In this document: in pieces, positions 1 to 11,839 of the stretch
Numbering within the stretch: the stretch's first letter is position 1
How the letters are laid out: every line of letters begins with the position of its first letter
Assembly: GCA_012064385.1 (NCBI GenBank)
Contig: QRDG01000527.1
Span: 2,625,914 to 2,689,913 of the forward strand
DNA from: Puccinellia tenuiflora
Lineage: Eukaryota; Streptophyta; Magnoliopsida; Poales; Poaceae
Length of the DNA: 64,000 nucleotides
Direction of reading: 5' to 3'
The notes under the pieces: generated by a model
Databases searched by the model: none
Told to the model about the DNA's origin: nothing
Seen by the model: only the letters and a program-made list of their open reading frames with translations
Program-made: the position numbers and the translations under genes

Positions 1-185
1 TCCTCCTCCCTGATACGGCGACGTACCTCCTCCTCGGGGGCCGGCTCCCTCTGCACCGAGCGTGGCCCACGCGACTGCCACCACAGAAGATCCGGGTCGA
101 CGACGTCACCCGGATTCCTCACCAAGCTGCGCATCCCGGAAGGTAGCACCTCCCAGTGCCATCCCGGTGGAGCCCAGTCCCGCAC
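1..185 (-). CDS. Partial unrecognised CACTA-associated ORF (runs off window)
   Basis: The minus strand is open from about 185 to the window edge and encodes a Trp-rich segment (DWAPPGWHWEVLPSG, then SRGPRSVQREPAPEEEV) nearly identical to the ORF at 23892-24248 in CACTA_2. I recognise no domain. The start is uncertain because a 1-base difference from CACTA_2 near 190 changes the upstream frame. Retention of the frame in two elements suggests past coding function, but it could equally be a shared non-coding block. Confidence 0.3.
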   Translation of the reverse strand, partial: MRDWAPPGWHWEVLPSGMRSLVRNPGDVVDPDLLWWQSRGPRSVQREPAPEEEVRRRIREE

Positions 186-329
186 ATCGCCCCTCTGGTC
201 CAACATGGACATCGTCGCCGAGAACAGTGAGGTTGCAGATATGAGTTTAGATGTGATATGACAATGGAGGCCAAGCCTACATATATATAGTGAGAAATTA
301 TAGGAAGACGAAGGCGGGAAGCGGTGGAA

Positions 330-720
330 GAAGCACACGGATCGTGTGTTCCTTTAGAGAGCTTGTGAGCCGTTGGATCAGAAGCACACGGATCGTGTGT
401 TACTTTAGAGCGCTTGTGAGCCGTTGGATCAGAAGCACACGGATCGTGTGTTTCCTTCGAGCGCTTGTGAGCTGTTGGATCAGGGCCTTTAGTACCGGTT
501 CGTGTTAACAACCGGGACTAAAGAAGCACACGGATCGTGTGTTTCTTTCAAGCGCTTGTGAGCCGTTGGATCAGGGGTGTGTTTCTTTAGAGCGCTTGTG
601 AGCCGTTGGATCAGAAGCACACGGATCGTGTGTTTCCTTCGAGCGCTTGTGGGCTGTTGGATCAGGGCCTTTAGTACCGGTTCGTGTTACCAACCGGGAC
701 TAAAGAAGCACACGGATCTG
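330..720. repeat. About 50-bp direct repeats with CACACG-GAT-CGTGTG dyad
   Basis: Units read roughly AAGCACACGGATCGTGTGTT followed by TCGAGCGCTTGTGAGCCGTTG. The interrupted palindrome CACACG-GAT-CGTGTG recurs five times near 333, 383, 437, 526 and 619. Two units carry an inserted TTTAGTACCGGTT/AACCGGGACTAAA pair like the element's subterminal repeats. The same array occurs twice in CACTA_2 and as a remnant near 42620-42720 in CACTA_3. It may be an internal binding array for an element-encoded DNA-binding protein; that is inference. Confidence 0.75.
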
Positions 721-810
721 CACAGGTACACCTTCTAATCGCCTATAAATAGCGACGTCCCTGCAGCGAAACGGCACACAACGAGCGTCTACCTTTGCCA
801 CCGAACCCAA

Positions 811-1238
811 TGGTTGGATTTAGCCTACCCGCTGGCATGTTCCCTAACACAAGCCCTCGGGTAGGTTGAATCCAACCACTGGATTAGGGTGACACAATGA
901 TGAATTGCCGAGGAGGTGGGAGTGGTGGTGGTGGAAGTGGTAGCCATGCCCCTCGGTCGGATCCAAGCAGCTGCAAGGCTCTCTCATGATCTACAACATT
1001 CCCAACACTTTTTGGGACGGTCGTTAGATCATGAGAGATGTCTTGCGGCTGCTTGGATCGAAGGTCGATTTGCTGCTCACGACGACGCGAGACGGATGCG
1101 CAAGCTTCCGGATGGGAAAAACCAGTGTTGGATCAGCCACATGACCCTATATGCAAATCATTCGGATTCCCGTCATACAGCCCAACGGTGCATTTGATAT
1201 GCAGGCACTCACGAGCCACCGTTGGGCTGTATGACGGG
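811..1238. other. Three consecutive hairpins in CACTA_1 spacer
   Basis: Hairpin 1 pairs 811-831 with 858-878 (21 bp, two G:U in RNA). Hairpin 2 pairs 958-993 with 1025-1060 (about 36 bp, imperfect). Hairpin 3 pairs 1169-1190 with 1217-1238 (22 bp, perfect). All three recur in the same order in CACTA_2. They sit just downstream of the transposase stop, so read-through transcripts would contain them. Confidence 0.75.
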
Positions 1239-1312
1239 GAAACCGTGTGCATTTGATAAAAGGTTTAATACATTAATTATTACACATCACCAACAATATC
1301 CCTATCTAGTGT

Positions 1313-4300
1313 TCACTTGTTTCTTCGTGTGTGTGTCCCTTTCTTCTGATTGCGCCGTAGCCATGGACAATCTTCATCATTTAACACGATGCTTGGGTCA
1401 GTTTTCACTTTGAAGGGCGGAATTTCATTAAACTTATTGTAATCTTCTGACATGTCTGTCTTGTTCTCCACACCCACGATGTTTCTTTTCCCTGAAAGAA
1501 CTATGTGGCGCTTTGGCTGATCGCATGATGTATCGGCTCGCTTATCTTTTCTTTTTTTCGGTCTGGAAGACATGTCCTTCACATAGAAAACCTGAGCCAC
1601 ATCATTGGCTAGGACGAATGGCTCGGTGTGGTACCCAAGATTGTTGAGATCCACTGTAGTCATTCCGTACCGCCGGTCCATCTCTACCCCGCCTGCCAGG
1701 TTGACCCATTTGCACTGAAACAAAGGGATCTTAAAAGAAGGTCCATAGTCAAGTTCCCATATCTGCTGTATGCAACCATAATATGTGTCCTTTGTCCCAT
1801 CGTCGTTTGTTGCATCAAAGCGGACACCACTGTTTTGGTTAGTGCTCTTTTTGTCTTGGGTTTCCGTGTAAAATGTATTCCCATTTATCTCGTACCCTTG
1901 GAAAGTCAATATAGTCGAAGATGGTGACTTGGCCAACAAGTATAGCTCATCTCCAACAGTGGTGTTATTAATGAGATGTGTACGCAACCAACTGCCGAAA
2001 GTTTCCACGTGCTTTCCTTTAATCCAGAAGTTAGTCTGCTCCGGGTATTCGGAGCGTAAAATATCCATGTGTTTCATGATATACGGAGCCACCAAACTGG
2101 AATTTTGTAGAACTGTGTAGTGTGCTTGAGTGAAAGAATGCCCGTCCATACTTCTTGTTGCTTTCTTTCCTAGCGTGTCTTTTCCACGCAGTCTCCCCTC
2201 ATGGCGCGATTGAGGAACACCGATAGGCTTAAGATCAGGAATAAAGTCAACACAAAACTCAATGACCTCCTCTGTTCCATAGCCCTTGGACATGCTTCCT
2301 TCTGGCCTAGCACGGTTATGAACGTATTTCTTTAAGACTCCCATGAACCTCTCAAAGGGGAACATATTGTGTAGAAATACAGGACCGAGAATGGAAATCT
2401 CTTCGACTAGGTGAATTATGAGGTGCGTCATAATATTGAAGAAGGACGGTGGAAACACCAACTCGAAGCTGACAAGACATTGGACCACATCCTTCTGTAA
2501 ACTTGGTAGAGTTGCTGGATCGATTACCTTCTGAGAAATTGCATTGAGGAATGCACATAGCTTCACAATGGGTACTCGAACTGTTTTCCGGTAAAAGCCC
2601 CCTCAATGCAACCGGAAGTAATTGTGTCATAATCACGTGGCAGTCATGAGACTTCAGGTTTTGAAACTTTTTCTCTGCCATGTTTATTATTCCCTTTATA
2701 TTCGACGAGTAGCCAGAAGGGACCTTGATACTGCTCAGGACTTGAAAAAAGATCTCCTTCTCTTCTTTGGTAAGAGCATAGCTGGCAGTACCTTGATACT
2801 TCTCTGGATTCTGGTTGTCTCTTTCGTGCATACGTTGCTGGTCCTGCCGTGCATCCGTTGTATCTTTCGTCTTCCCATACACGCCTAAGAAGTTTAGCAG
2901 GTTCACGCAAAGATTTTTCGTCACGTGCATCACGTCGATTGCAGAGCGAACCTCTAGGATTTTCCAATAGGGTAAATCCCAAAATATAGATTTCTTTTTC
3001 CACAAGGGTACGTGCTTTTTTGCGTCTTTCGGAACAGATAGACTGCCAGGACCCTTTCCAAAGATTACTTCTAAATCCTTGACCATGTCATATATAACAT
3101 CACCATCAGGGCGTGTAGGCTTTGTCCGGGTATCTGCCTCACCTTTGAAATGCTTGCCTTTGTTTCTTACGTGATGCCTGTTTGGAAGAAATCGACGATG
3201 CCCCAGATACACAATCTTGTTACCTAAATATGTACTGTCAGTCTTATCTAAACAGTGTGTGCATGCATTGTATCCCTTGTTCGACTGTCCTGAAATGTTA
3301 CTAAGAGCAGGCCAATCATTGATGGTTACAAACAACAATGCTCGTAGGCCAAATTCCTCCTGTTTGTACTCATCCCACACACGTACGCCTTCGTCAGACC
3401 ACAACTGTAAAAGTTCGTCAACTAATGGCCTCAGATACACATCAATGTCGTTTCCGGGTTGCTTCGGGCCTTGGATAAGCACTGGCATCATAATATACTT
3501 TTGCTTCATGCACAACCAAGGAGGAAGGTTATAGATACATAGAGTCACGGGCCAGGTGCTATGACTGCTGCTCTGCTCCCCAAACGGATTCAAGCCATCT
3601 GTACTTAGACCAAACCTTAAGTTCCTTGCGTCAGCTGCAAAATGCCCAAACGCACTGTCGATGTTTCTCCACTGAGACCCATCAGCGGGGTGTCTTAGCA
3701 TCTCGTCTTCCTTACGGTCTTCTTTGTGCCATCGCAACAACTTGGCATGCTCTTTGTTTCGGAACAAGCGTTTCAACCGTGGTATTATAGGAGCATACCA
3801 CATCACCTTCGCCGGAACCCTCTTCCTGGGGCTATGCTCGCCCTCAACATCACCTGGGTCATCTCGCCCGATCTTATACCGCAATGCACCGCATATCGGG
3901 CATGCATTCAAATTCTCGTACTTCTCACCGCGGTAGAGGATGCAGTCATTGATGCATGCATGTATCTTCTCCACCTCTAATCCAAGAGGGCAGACAATCT
4001 TCTTTGCTTCATATGTATTATGGGGCAATTCATTATTTCTTGGAAGACTCTTCTTAAATATTTGTAGCAACTCTTCAAATGCCTTGTCAGATATTCCATT
4101 CTTTGCCTTCCACTGCAGCAATTCCAGGGTGGTACCCAGCTTTTTCTGGCCATCTTCACAATTTGGGTACAACAATTTTTTGTGATCCTCTAACATGCGC
4201 TCCAACTTCGACCACTCATTTTCACTTCCGCACTTCATCTGTTCATCAAGAATGACCCGACCCAGATCATCATCATCGGACTGATCAACAATGACCTCAT

Positions 4301-4634
4301 GCTCAACTTCGTCTTCCCCCATTGTAGTATCACCGTGTTCAGAGAACACAGGATAGTTGTCATCATCCTCTTCTTCAGGGTCTTCCATTATAACCCCTCT
4401 TTCTCCATGCTTGGTCCAACAAAAATAATTGGGCATGAAGCCTTGTCGCAACAGGTGGGAGTGTATGGTTCTTACGCTCGGGTAATTCCTCGTATTCCGA
4501 CATTCATCACATGGACAAATCATAAAACCATTCTTCAGCTTGTTTAACTTAACCACATCGAGAAAACGATGCATGCCATCAATGAACTCGGGACGGCGTC
4601 GATCACCGTACATCCATTCTCGGCTCATCTGCAT
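1313..4634 (-). pseudogene. TNP2-like CACTA transposase (CACTA_1), one frameshift
   Basis: This encodes the CACTA transposase that acts on element ends. Domains by eye: a Transpos_assoc zinc-finger-like N-terminus (REWMYGDRRRPEFIDGMHRF, then CPCDECRN), then the Transposase_21 core from about residue 215 (VCPLGLEVEKIHACINDC, GLSTDGLNPFG, WPVTLCIYNLPPWLC, NDWPALSNISGQSNKGYNAC, SAIDVMHVTKNLCVN). The DUF4218-like region follows (HDCHVIMTQLLP, FPPSFFNIMTHL, MFPFERFMGVLKKYVHNRAR), then the DUF4216-like region (QGYEINGNTFYT, DTYYGCIQQIWELDYG). The start is placed next to a likely splice acceptor (AATGCAG). Compared with CACTA_3, one extra base at about 2579-2585 shifts the frame before PIVKLCAFLNAIS. 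It is the least damaged transposase in the window. Confidence 0.88.
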
Positions 4635-4799
4635 TACATAATAAATACATCAAAAACCATTACACCAGCTAAATAATAAATAGAGATACGTGACCAAATT
4701 AATTAATACAAGTTCATCACATTAAAACCAAAGTAGAGTAGTGCCCAAATGTAATACATAGTTCTCACGAAACATACATCAAATGAAACTGACATACAA

Positions 4800-5150
4800 C
4801 TATCTAAAGAATTTAAATCCAACAACAAATGTGATAAGAATCGCAACCAAGGTAACTACTGAACCAACAGCATAATGATACCAAGGCTCTTGACTAATGA
4901 CATATTTTCTAATCTTTTTAAGCTTGACGCGCATTGCATCCATCTTCATCTCGTTAGCAGTGACGACGTCGGCAAGCTTGACCTCGTGAGCATCGACGAT
5001 GTCGGCAATCTTCAATTCCAATACCATCTTCTCTTCCAGGCATTGGAGACGAAGATCTTCACTTATCTTCAATTTTGCTTTTAAATCGTTGTTTTCTTTT
5101 TCTAAAAACTCGACAATAGGGTCGGCTGGAATTTCCGGTTCAACTACCTC
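4800..5150 (-). CDS. Terminal exon of small coiled-coil/transmembrane gene (CACTA_1)
   Basis: The last exon starts after a CTTAG acceptor at 5151-5155 and ends at the TAG at 4800. It encodes a charged, heptad-like helix (IVEFLEKENNDLKAKLK, then ANEMKMDAMRVKLKKIRKYV), the block WYHYAVGSVVTLVAIL and one hydrophobic membrane segment ending GFKFFR. An upstream exon probably ends at a GTG|gtatat donor near 5235. The same exon is conserved at 35473-35778 and 38430-38725 but absent from CACTA_2. It lies about 165 bp upstream of the transposase start on the same strand. The function is unknown. Confidence 0.55.
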   Translation of the reverse strand, partial: EVVEPEIPADPIVEFLEKENNDLKAKLKISEDLRLQCLEEKMVLELKIADIVDAHEVKLADVVTANEMKMDAMRVKLKKIRKYVISQEPWYHYAVGSVVTLVAILITFVVGFKFFR

Positions 5151-5763
5151 CTAAGTAGAAATATATCTATGTCAAGTTGGTCGGCATGATTGTTATAACC
5201 ATGAAACAAAATAAATAGTTATAAAAATATACCACATCGGAATCATAGACCGGACGAGGGCCGACGGGGACGGATATCAAAACCATGACACTATACATAT
5301 AAAAAACATAAGAAAATTATACAAGAAATAATTATGCATTTAAATCATATAACTAACATTTTTAAAAATAAAAGATAAAAAAAGAGGCTCACCGAGGTGG
5401 TGTCGGTGACGGAGCGGCACGGGTGGTCGACGGCGGTCAGGAAGGGGACGGGACGACACTATATAAAACCACAAATTATACTTTAATTTGAGCTCAAAAT
5501 GCATATAAAACAAATGAAATCCCTAACTTAGGAATTTCATCAAACACCTTGCAAGCACCACCAAAATCAAACTTGCACGAAAATGAGCTAAACTTGAAAT
5601 GCCGGAAGAGAAGATGAAGTTGCTAACCCTTATATATGTAGGTGCCACCAATCTTGGAAGTTGTTGGAGAAAATGGTGGTCAATTTGAGCTTGGGAGAGA
5701 GGAAAAATGGAGTATGGGTCGAGTTGCTACAAATGGAGCTGGCTCGGGCTGGAAGAAGCAAAT

Positions 5764-6055
5764 ATAGGCAGCACCTTTAGTACCGGTTGTTATGACCAAC
5801 CGGTACTAAAGGGCTTGCCGTGGGGCCACCAACCGTGGCTGCACCTGCATCCCCCTTTAGTACCGGTCTTCTATAGCAACCGGTACTAAAGGTCCATCTT
5901 TAGTACCGGTTGGTATAAAAAACCGGTACTAAATGTGCTCGACGCAGAACCCCTGCTGACACACAAATGCAACCGGTGCTAATGTCCCCTCTAGTACCGG
6001 TTTTAGTACAACCGGTACTAAAAGGGGGGTATCATAGACCTATTTTCTACTAGTG
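5764..6055. repeat. CACTA_1 subterminal inverted repeats and terminal repeat
   Basis: Three or more inverted pairs of TTTAGTACCGGTT and AACCGGTACTAAAG lie between 5764 and 6025, followed by the terminal 13-mer at 6043-6055. This is typical CACTA subterminal structure. Confidence 0.85.
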
Positions 6056-7150
6056 CTCCTTCCTCTCCCCTGCAGCTCCAACCCACCGCCTAGAACCACC
6101 ACTTCCTTCTTGCCTACGCCGACCTTCTTCTTCTCCATGCCGCCAGCCTCTCTACAACTTCGACGTCTCTGCTACTTCCCCATACCGTCGGCCTCTCCTA
6201 CTCTTCCACGCCAACCATGAAGATGCTGCCGCCCTGCTCTCCTACGATGAACTGTAAAAAGAAAAGAAATTTTCATGATGGAATTTCCCAGGCAGCAACA
6301 GCAAGGGACGAAGAGACGAGGCGCTGTGGGGAGAGGAGGAGCACCAGCAGCGGCGGCAGCTGGAGAAGGGGCGGGGAGGAGAACAAGCGGCCGAGGAAGG
6401 GGTTGAAAGCGAGAGGATAGGTGGCGGCTGGGGCGCCCAATCCAGGCGAGCGGCGGCGCTCCACGATCCCATCCCCTACCCTCCCTCTCAGCAGACGAAG
6501 ATCCTCTTCCCGAAAGCGATGAACCCACTGGAGGATGCATCGGGCTCCTTGTTGCTCCCCTGCCGCCCATCGTCGATGACGAACCCGGCGACCTCACGCG
6601 GCTGCCCCCGCTCCGGCTCCGGCGTGTCGCGTTGCGTCGGGGAGACCGACCTGCTATCGCCGTTGTAGAGCACGGGTCGGCGACTCAGGAAGTGGAGAGC
6701 AGGGGAAATGGAGGAGCTCAATGGGGGAGAAAGCGGCGCGGGGCTCAAGGACGGAAGTGGATTGGCAGCTGGGTTTTCACCGCACCTCCTCCGTCCAAAA
6801 AATATCTCGGAATCAAAGCGACCAAAACAGGAGGAGCCGCGGTCGCAAAGAAGGAACCCCACACAGATAGGGACCCAATTGTCATGGACATATCAAACCA
6901 GTTAGGAAGTGAAAGAAGAAATCACCCCATCCGACGGCTGCTATCAAACGTGGGATTGAGGATTTACTATTTGAGGCCGATCCTACGTAGGCGCTGTGTT
7001 TGGCTGTGAGGAGGCCTGAGGAGCCGGGTAGTCTAGGGACATTTATAAAGTAAATGAGGTGTTTATTATCCTTTGTTTGCATAATGTTTTTTGCATTATC
7101 AAGTTGCGGAGTAGTCTCAAAATATTTATAACTTTTTCTTTCATCTCTAC
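6056..7150. other. GC-rich unassigned segment flanking CACTA_1
   Basis: Overlapping ORFs occur on both strands because of GC-rich, Ser/Pro/Arg-rich composition. The longest candidate on the minus strand (6488-6862) has no recognisable domain. I see no TATA-anchored gene structure, so I leave it uncalled. Confidence 0.4.
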
Positions 7151-7179
7151 TGATGTGGATAAGTTTTGAGACCCACATA

Positions 7180-8061
7180 TCCTAAAACAAGTCAAACATA
7201 CGACATGTGCGTCGAGTGGTGTAGAAGTTGTAAATTCTTATTGTTGGCGAAACCTGTTAACACTGTCAAATATTTCCTTTTATATTTTCTCTCTCTGCAC
7301 ATTACGGACATGAAAAAGATATATATGTGCATATATGACACCATGAATTACCACTAATATATTTTAGCAATTATATGCCTTGTTTTATTGAGAAGCAAGT
7401 ATTGGGTGGCGTGGACTGGAAAAAACCGGTGGCTCTTAATTTTTTCTTTAGTCGTCCTCCATTTTCCATTTTCATGGGAAGAACAACCTTAATCTGACTA
7501 ATACAAAGGGCAATGAAATATTCATATCTAAATTTCACTGAGTTATTTCAAATTATATGGACACATTCGACATGGAAACTTTGAACTTACTGAGAAATCT
7601 CTTTGTGCGAGTTTGTCCGACTAACCTGAAAAGGCGACTTTCATAGAAATTTGGCTTTAAAATTTCAAACTCATGTTCGTATCATAAAAAAATCATGAAA
7701 TTATCTCTAATTTTCCAAGATGACTTGGCGCATAGAGGCGCAACGTTTTTGCATCTGTTAGTTCCACGTGTCCATGTACGTTCCATGATTTTTTTTTTCT
7801 GAAATGGGTAGCTCAACCTAGGCCTCTACATGTCCCATGAATATGTGAAACCAACAAATTCGATTTTGATATTTGCTGATAGTAAAGAAATTTTTGCTAT
7901 TCAGGTGGAAGCAAGACACTAGTATTTCTACAATCATATTTTAATTGTAATGTTCTCGATCCAATTTATAGAAGTCAAACTAGTTCTACAGATTTCATGT
8001 TCTGCTTACAAGATTGATAAGTCTGTGGTGCGTACAGACTTTGCCTACCAGAGTACCAAGC
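7180..8061 (+). repeat. Type-I upstream module of unit A
   Basis: Collinear, diverged copies lie at 51410-53024, 56400-57295 and partly 59880-60360. Shared landmarks are GCGTCGAGTGGTGTA, ATATGGCACCATGAATTA, GAGAAGCAAGTATTGGGTGG and GAAATGGGTAGCTCAACC. This shows the PHAS-like units were copied with about 0.9 kb of upstream DNA. No ORF. Confidence 0.7.
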
Positions 8062-8145
8062 TCATAACGAAGCGATGTTTAACTATGGACCTACCAAGAG
8101 GTAAAGACTTCAGATGCACTGAGTACGGCCAAAGTCTTTTATAAG
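8062..8145 (+). promoter_or_regulatory. Unit A core promoter
   Basis: TCATAA is at 8062, a TTAAC/GACCTACCAAGAGG block at 8080-8101 and TATAAG at 8140. Block-to-TATA spacing is 78 bp. Confidence 0.6.
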
Positions 8146-8171
8146 GATGTCTTCTCCATGAAAATGGTGAA

Positions 8172-9010
8172 CAACTTATTTCCATTCTGCGTTTGTGTCC
8201 TAGTTTCACCAATCCCTTTTCTTATATTATTATTCGGTGTGTCCATGTTCATTAGATCTACGAATTGATAGATATGGGCATAGAAGACATCAGGAATTGC
8301 CGATATGTCATCAAAATTACATTGATTTGTCGATCAGAGTCACATTGCAACCAATGGTGCCAGCACGGAAGAAAGAAGCATCTATCACCCGCCACAAAAC
8401 TCCTCGTCACTGTGATGACCCACGGTCGCACCCCGGGAAGTGTTCATGGGCTGCCCTCGACTCTCCGAGGACACCGACCAGTGCACGTGCTGCGTCGCCA
8501 ACCCCGGCACTAGTACCGCTGCTCGAGGTCACGCTCACCACCTCACTCGTCGCCCATCGCCAGGCTCTGGGACTTCACCAACGACAATGTTTTTGACTCG
8601 GTGGATGATATCTTCGACAGACCTACCCAGCCGCTCCTCACGCTGCCGGCGATGACACAACGTGGAACTGGGAGTGTGCCTAGCTAGGTGCGAAACCGCA
8701 ACTGCCAACTCTGGACCAAGCAATTGTTCACATCCTCATAGATGCTCCAATCTATTCCATGGGCCACGACTGCACTGAGTATGATGCCCTTATAAAGAAA
8801 ACTCCCCTGCGGCAGCGCGCCATGGACGCTCTTGTGCGCTCTTCAAGCTGGAAACAAGCTGGCTGATGCGGTTGAATTGGCCCTACTTGATTGTGAAGTA
8901 TGGGATCTAAATTTTGTTGTTCCACCCAAATTTGTTAGTCACCCTACTGCCGAGTGTTTTATTTCCTATTTATGTTACATAGCAATCTGCTAACACAAAG
9001 GTTTGTCCTC
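8172..9010 (+). ncRNA. Unit A: candidate miR2118-triggered 21-PHAS lncRNA (type I)
   Basis: The start is set about 32 bp after the TATA box; the end is where homology to unit H fades. A 22-nt site at 8275-8296 ending GGCATAGAAGACATCAGGAA resembles the complement of grass miR2118 (UUCCUGAUGCC...); slicing would fall at 8286/8287. The downstream GC-rich tract (CGCCAACCCCGG, CTCGTCGCCCATCGCCAGG) is shared with units G, H and I. No long ORF fits. In grasses such loci are cleaved by miR2118 and processed by RDR6 and DCL4 into 21-nt phasiRNAs in premeiotic anthers. That role is inferred here from site and architecture only. Confidence 0.5.
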
Positions 9011-9360
9011 TCTGCTAACTCAACTGATGACAATCCATGTATGATGGCCAATTCGAAACCGAGTCCGCCCACTCGCACGGCACGAATGACCCTCTGCGCC
9101 TCATTGTTGTAATCCTAGTCTATCTCTCTTAGGTTTCCTTAGCCCCAAGTATTTTCACCTTTATAAACAGCCCACCGTGGCTCATTGTAATCACCGGCCA
9201 AACCAATTATCAATAGAATTCCACAATATTACACTCATGAAGGAAACGTAGGCCAAAACAAACTGGTGTAGGTAGAAATTCCCTCTGCCCCTACCATACT
9301 CCAGCTTGGTAGTATCCACCGCCTGTCCAAGGTTGAGTCAGATTCTCTCTTTAATCATGG
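9011..9360. other. Unassigned segment, possibly old LTR remnant
   Basis: A TTTATAAACAGCCCACC block and an AATAGAATTCCACAATATTACA-like end at about 9150-9232 resemble the R/U5 part of an LTR. No partner LTR, clear target duplication or primer site is visible. Confidence 0.2.
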
Positions 9361-10740
9361 ATTGCAATATGAAAAGAAATGCAAAGTATGAGTAATAAGC
9401 AAATAAAAAATATATATTTGCACAAGTAGAGGATAAGGGTTAAAGGAGCGTACACAGCTGAGAAGAGAAATGATGTTGCTCCTTTAATAAAACTCTAGCA
9501 CATCGCTTTTCTTCAAAAAATATTTTTAAACTCCAATCCAATTCCGATAGAGTCCGATCATGATTCTATATTATTATAATAATTTAAATATTTATGTGTG
9601 GAATTCACATGGTAATGAAAGTTAGTCACTCAAATTTATTTCTTTATAATATCAGCTACGTACATGATCACACATAAATGTTTGGTCAAAATCAACACAA
9701 AATTGGAGAAGCATGATCCTCGTGAGGAGGAGCTACATTGAACTTATCCTCGTGTGGAGGGGCTACACTGAAGTTATCCTCGTGTGGAGGAGCTAAATTT
9801 ATTTCATTATAATCAGTTTGTGACTCTAGACAGACTAATAGTCTTCAAGAATATTGATTTAATCCAGTCAAGTAAACCCCAATCCACTTATGACAGAATA
9901 TGATTTTGATTCTAGAATATTATAAAAATCAATATTTATGTTTAGAGCGTTCAAATGGAAATGAAAGTGAGTCATTCAAAACCAAACGTGCAGATTTTTA
10001 ACTACATCTTCACAAATAAATGTTAAGCCAAAATATTAATCAACTGAAATTTGACAAATCATTATCCGCGTGTGGAGAAGGTACTTCAATTTTTTATAAA
10101 TACAAATTTATACAAGTATATCCCTTATATGATTTTATAAAAAATCATTACATAGATATGCAACCTTCAGTATAAACTTTACAGCTTCACCACATTATTT
10201 CAAATTTCATGGCCATCATCGATGTGCCGAGGAGAAACTTTAGCTTAATTACAATACCAACATTTATATAAGAGGGTCCAATTTACACGTACATACGTCT
10301 AATGAAAATTTTGATATTTCAATTTATACCCTCGAATTCGTACCATTATTTTTTACGAAACTATTTTCAAAGTGTTATACATCATAGAGGAGCAACTTGT
10401 GTATTTATTGGTCAATTTGTGCATGTATGTCCCAATGAGTGTGTGGGACCAATATAGATTTTTTACTCTACTTGTCATAATAATAAAAATGTTCTTTAAT
10501 AATAAAAAAATTATGTCGACCATTGTATATGCCCTAATTTGCTGTTCTTTTGTTGCCTTGATGCATGTACGGAGGATTCGCTGGACGAAGCCACCAAGCC
10601 ATTTTACTCTCAGCGTGAAGGCTCTCTACATTAGGGGAGAGAAGAAACCGACAATGCACCCACAAAAATGATGTCGAGAGGCCATACACGTCCGTACTAG
10701 GTAATTCAGGATAATACTACTAAACATAGAGGATCCAGGG
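9361..10740 (+). repeat. Diverged intergenic module between units A and B
   Basis: AT-rich DNA with recurring phrases (TTATCCTCGTGTGGAGGAGCTA three times at 9715-9790, CTCCTTTAATAAAA, TTCTATATTATT) also found at 55720-56340 and 59510-60060. It appears to be a duplicated flank of the unit array. No gene seen. Confidence 0.5.
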
Positions 10741-10749
10741 CCGTCGCAC

Positions 10750-11480
10750 GTGGTCAATACCGTCGTTTGTGTTGGGCGCGTCTGCAGTAGTACTGTCAAA
10801 GGACGCGTGGCCATCCTTGTGGACGAGATTATAGTGGCGGCGTCATTGTTACTTGACTCTGCTTTGAGATCATGTATGCACTCAAAACCAATTTTGATAA
10901 AAACGAGCATGTGGTTATGGGGCATTTTCCCTAGGCGGATAGATAAAAGCTTGTGGTTACGGGGCATTCCCCCTAGGCGGATAGCGGACAACCTAATTTG
11001 CAAGTTATCTTCCTTCCCTATCAAGGAATTGGTCCCGCTAGTAGGGTGGGTCAAGTCAAAGGTAGAACCCTGGCACGAGAGGTTAACCTCCAAGGGGATA
11101 AAGTACATACTCATCAATTCTTCCCTCTCTAGCCTCGCCATGTATATGATGGTGCATGGTCCTTTGACAAGGAGTTATCGTGATTCTTCTGGCAGTGGGC
11201 AACCGGTAGTTGGAGTATCATACGGTTTAGTGGGCTGATGTTTGTGCCCCTAAGGAGCAGGGAACATACGTATTCTTCCATCTCCGTGCATGAATATAGA
11301 TCTTATGTTGATACGGTTGTGGCGAAACCTTAGAGATGAAGGTTGCAACTCGGTAAAGGCAAATACCTACAGGCACATGGCTTGTGATCTGCAAGAGGGC
11401 CATAGTTCTGGAGATCCAGCATGAGATTCATTTTGGTAACAACTTCTCCATAAAAGATGGATACAGCACCCTTTGCGACA
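10750..11480 (+). pseudogene. LINE (L1-type) reverse transcriptase C-terminal remnant
   Basis: An open stretch (10750-11238) encodes a remnant of plant L1 reverse transcriptase. SKVEPWHERLTSKGIKYILI followed by NSSLSSLAMYMM matches the conserved RLxSKGGRLxLINSVLSSLPxYMM region. The following DNA continues the same homology in broken frames (a CAPKEQG-like then MNIDLMLIRLWRNLRDEG-like stretch). An in-frame 42-bp duplication at about 10909-10992 repeats WLWGIFPRRIDK as WLRGIPPRRIAD. The endonuclease and catalytic FADD regions are absent. It is a dead fragment between units A and B. Confidence 0.7.
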
Positions 11481-11839
11481 TGACCTTTGCTGTTTTTTTA
11501 ATGTTTTAGAAACAGTTTACACAAATAAAATTATAACGATAAGAGAAATAAGAAATCATTACCAGATAATAACAATATGAAATTAAGAATAACTTCTTGA
11601 ATATTTCCAATTAATAGTATTTAGTAATGAGAAATAAATATAATTACATGAGATATAAAAAATAAAAATGTCCAAAGGTAAGAATAGGAGATCAAATTCA
11701 AATATATTGAAAAAGTCCATCAAAGCTATCAGCATGGGATCTAGTTTTTAAGATCCCAACGCGATGAATGGAAAAACAAAGACGGTTTCGTAATTCAGAC
11801 GAACTATTATCATGATATTTAATTTTGAAGTTTGTGTTT
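11481..11839. other. AT-rich intergenic DNA
   Basis: No gene, repeat end or structured element was seen. Confidence 0.4.

Larger units (their letters stand above)
1..6055 (-). mobile_element. CACTA_1, partial CACTA (En/Spm) transposon, right end in window
   Basis: The right terminus TTTTCTACTAGTG lies at 6043-6055, the reverse complement of CACTAGTAGAAAA. Inverted CTTTAGTACCGGTT/AACCGGTACTAAAG repeats lie just inside it. Reading leftward on the minus strand there is a small coiled-coil/membrane gene, a TNP2-type transposase, and a spacer with three hairpins and a 50-bp repeat array. The left terminus and the second large gene seen in CACTA_2 lie outside the window, so the 3-bp target duplication (CTC at 6056-6058) cannot be checked. 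Module order matches CACTA_2. Confidence 0.88.

Noticed and set aside
916..1197. 93-codon ORF conserved between CACTA_1 and CACTA_2 (also 23393-23674)
   Set aside because: It lies across hairpins 2 and 3; conservation is explained by the inverted-repeat structure, and the second element merely retains the frame.
6488..6862. 124-codon minus-strand ORF
   Set aside because: Compositionally biased, overlaps other ORFs, no motif; the C-terminal part looks gene-like but nothing confirms it.
9140..9235. Solo LTR
   Set aside because: An LTR-like end is visible but there is no exact 5-bp duplication (CTCAA versus CTCAT) and no second LTR.
10626..11141. 171-codon minus-strand ORF
   Set aside because: It is the antisense of the LINE reverse-transcriptase remnant, which has recognisable motifs on the + strand.
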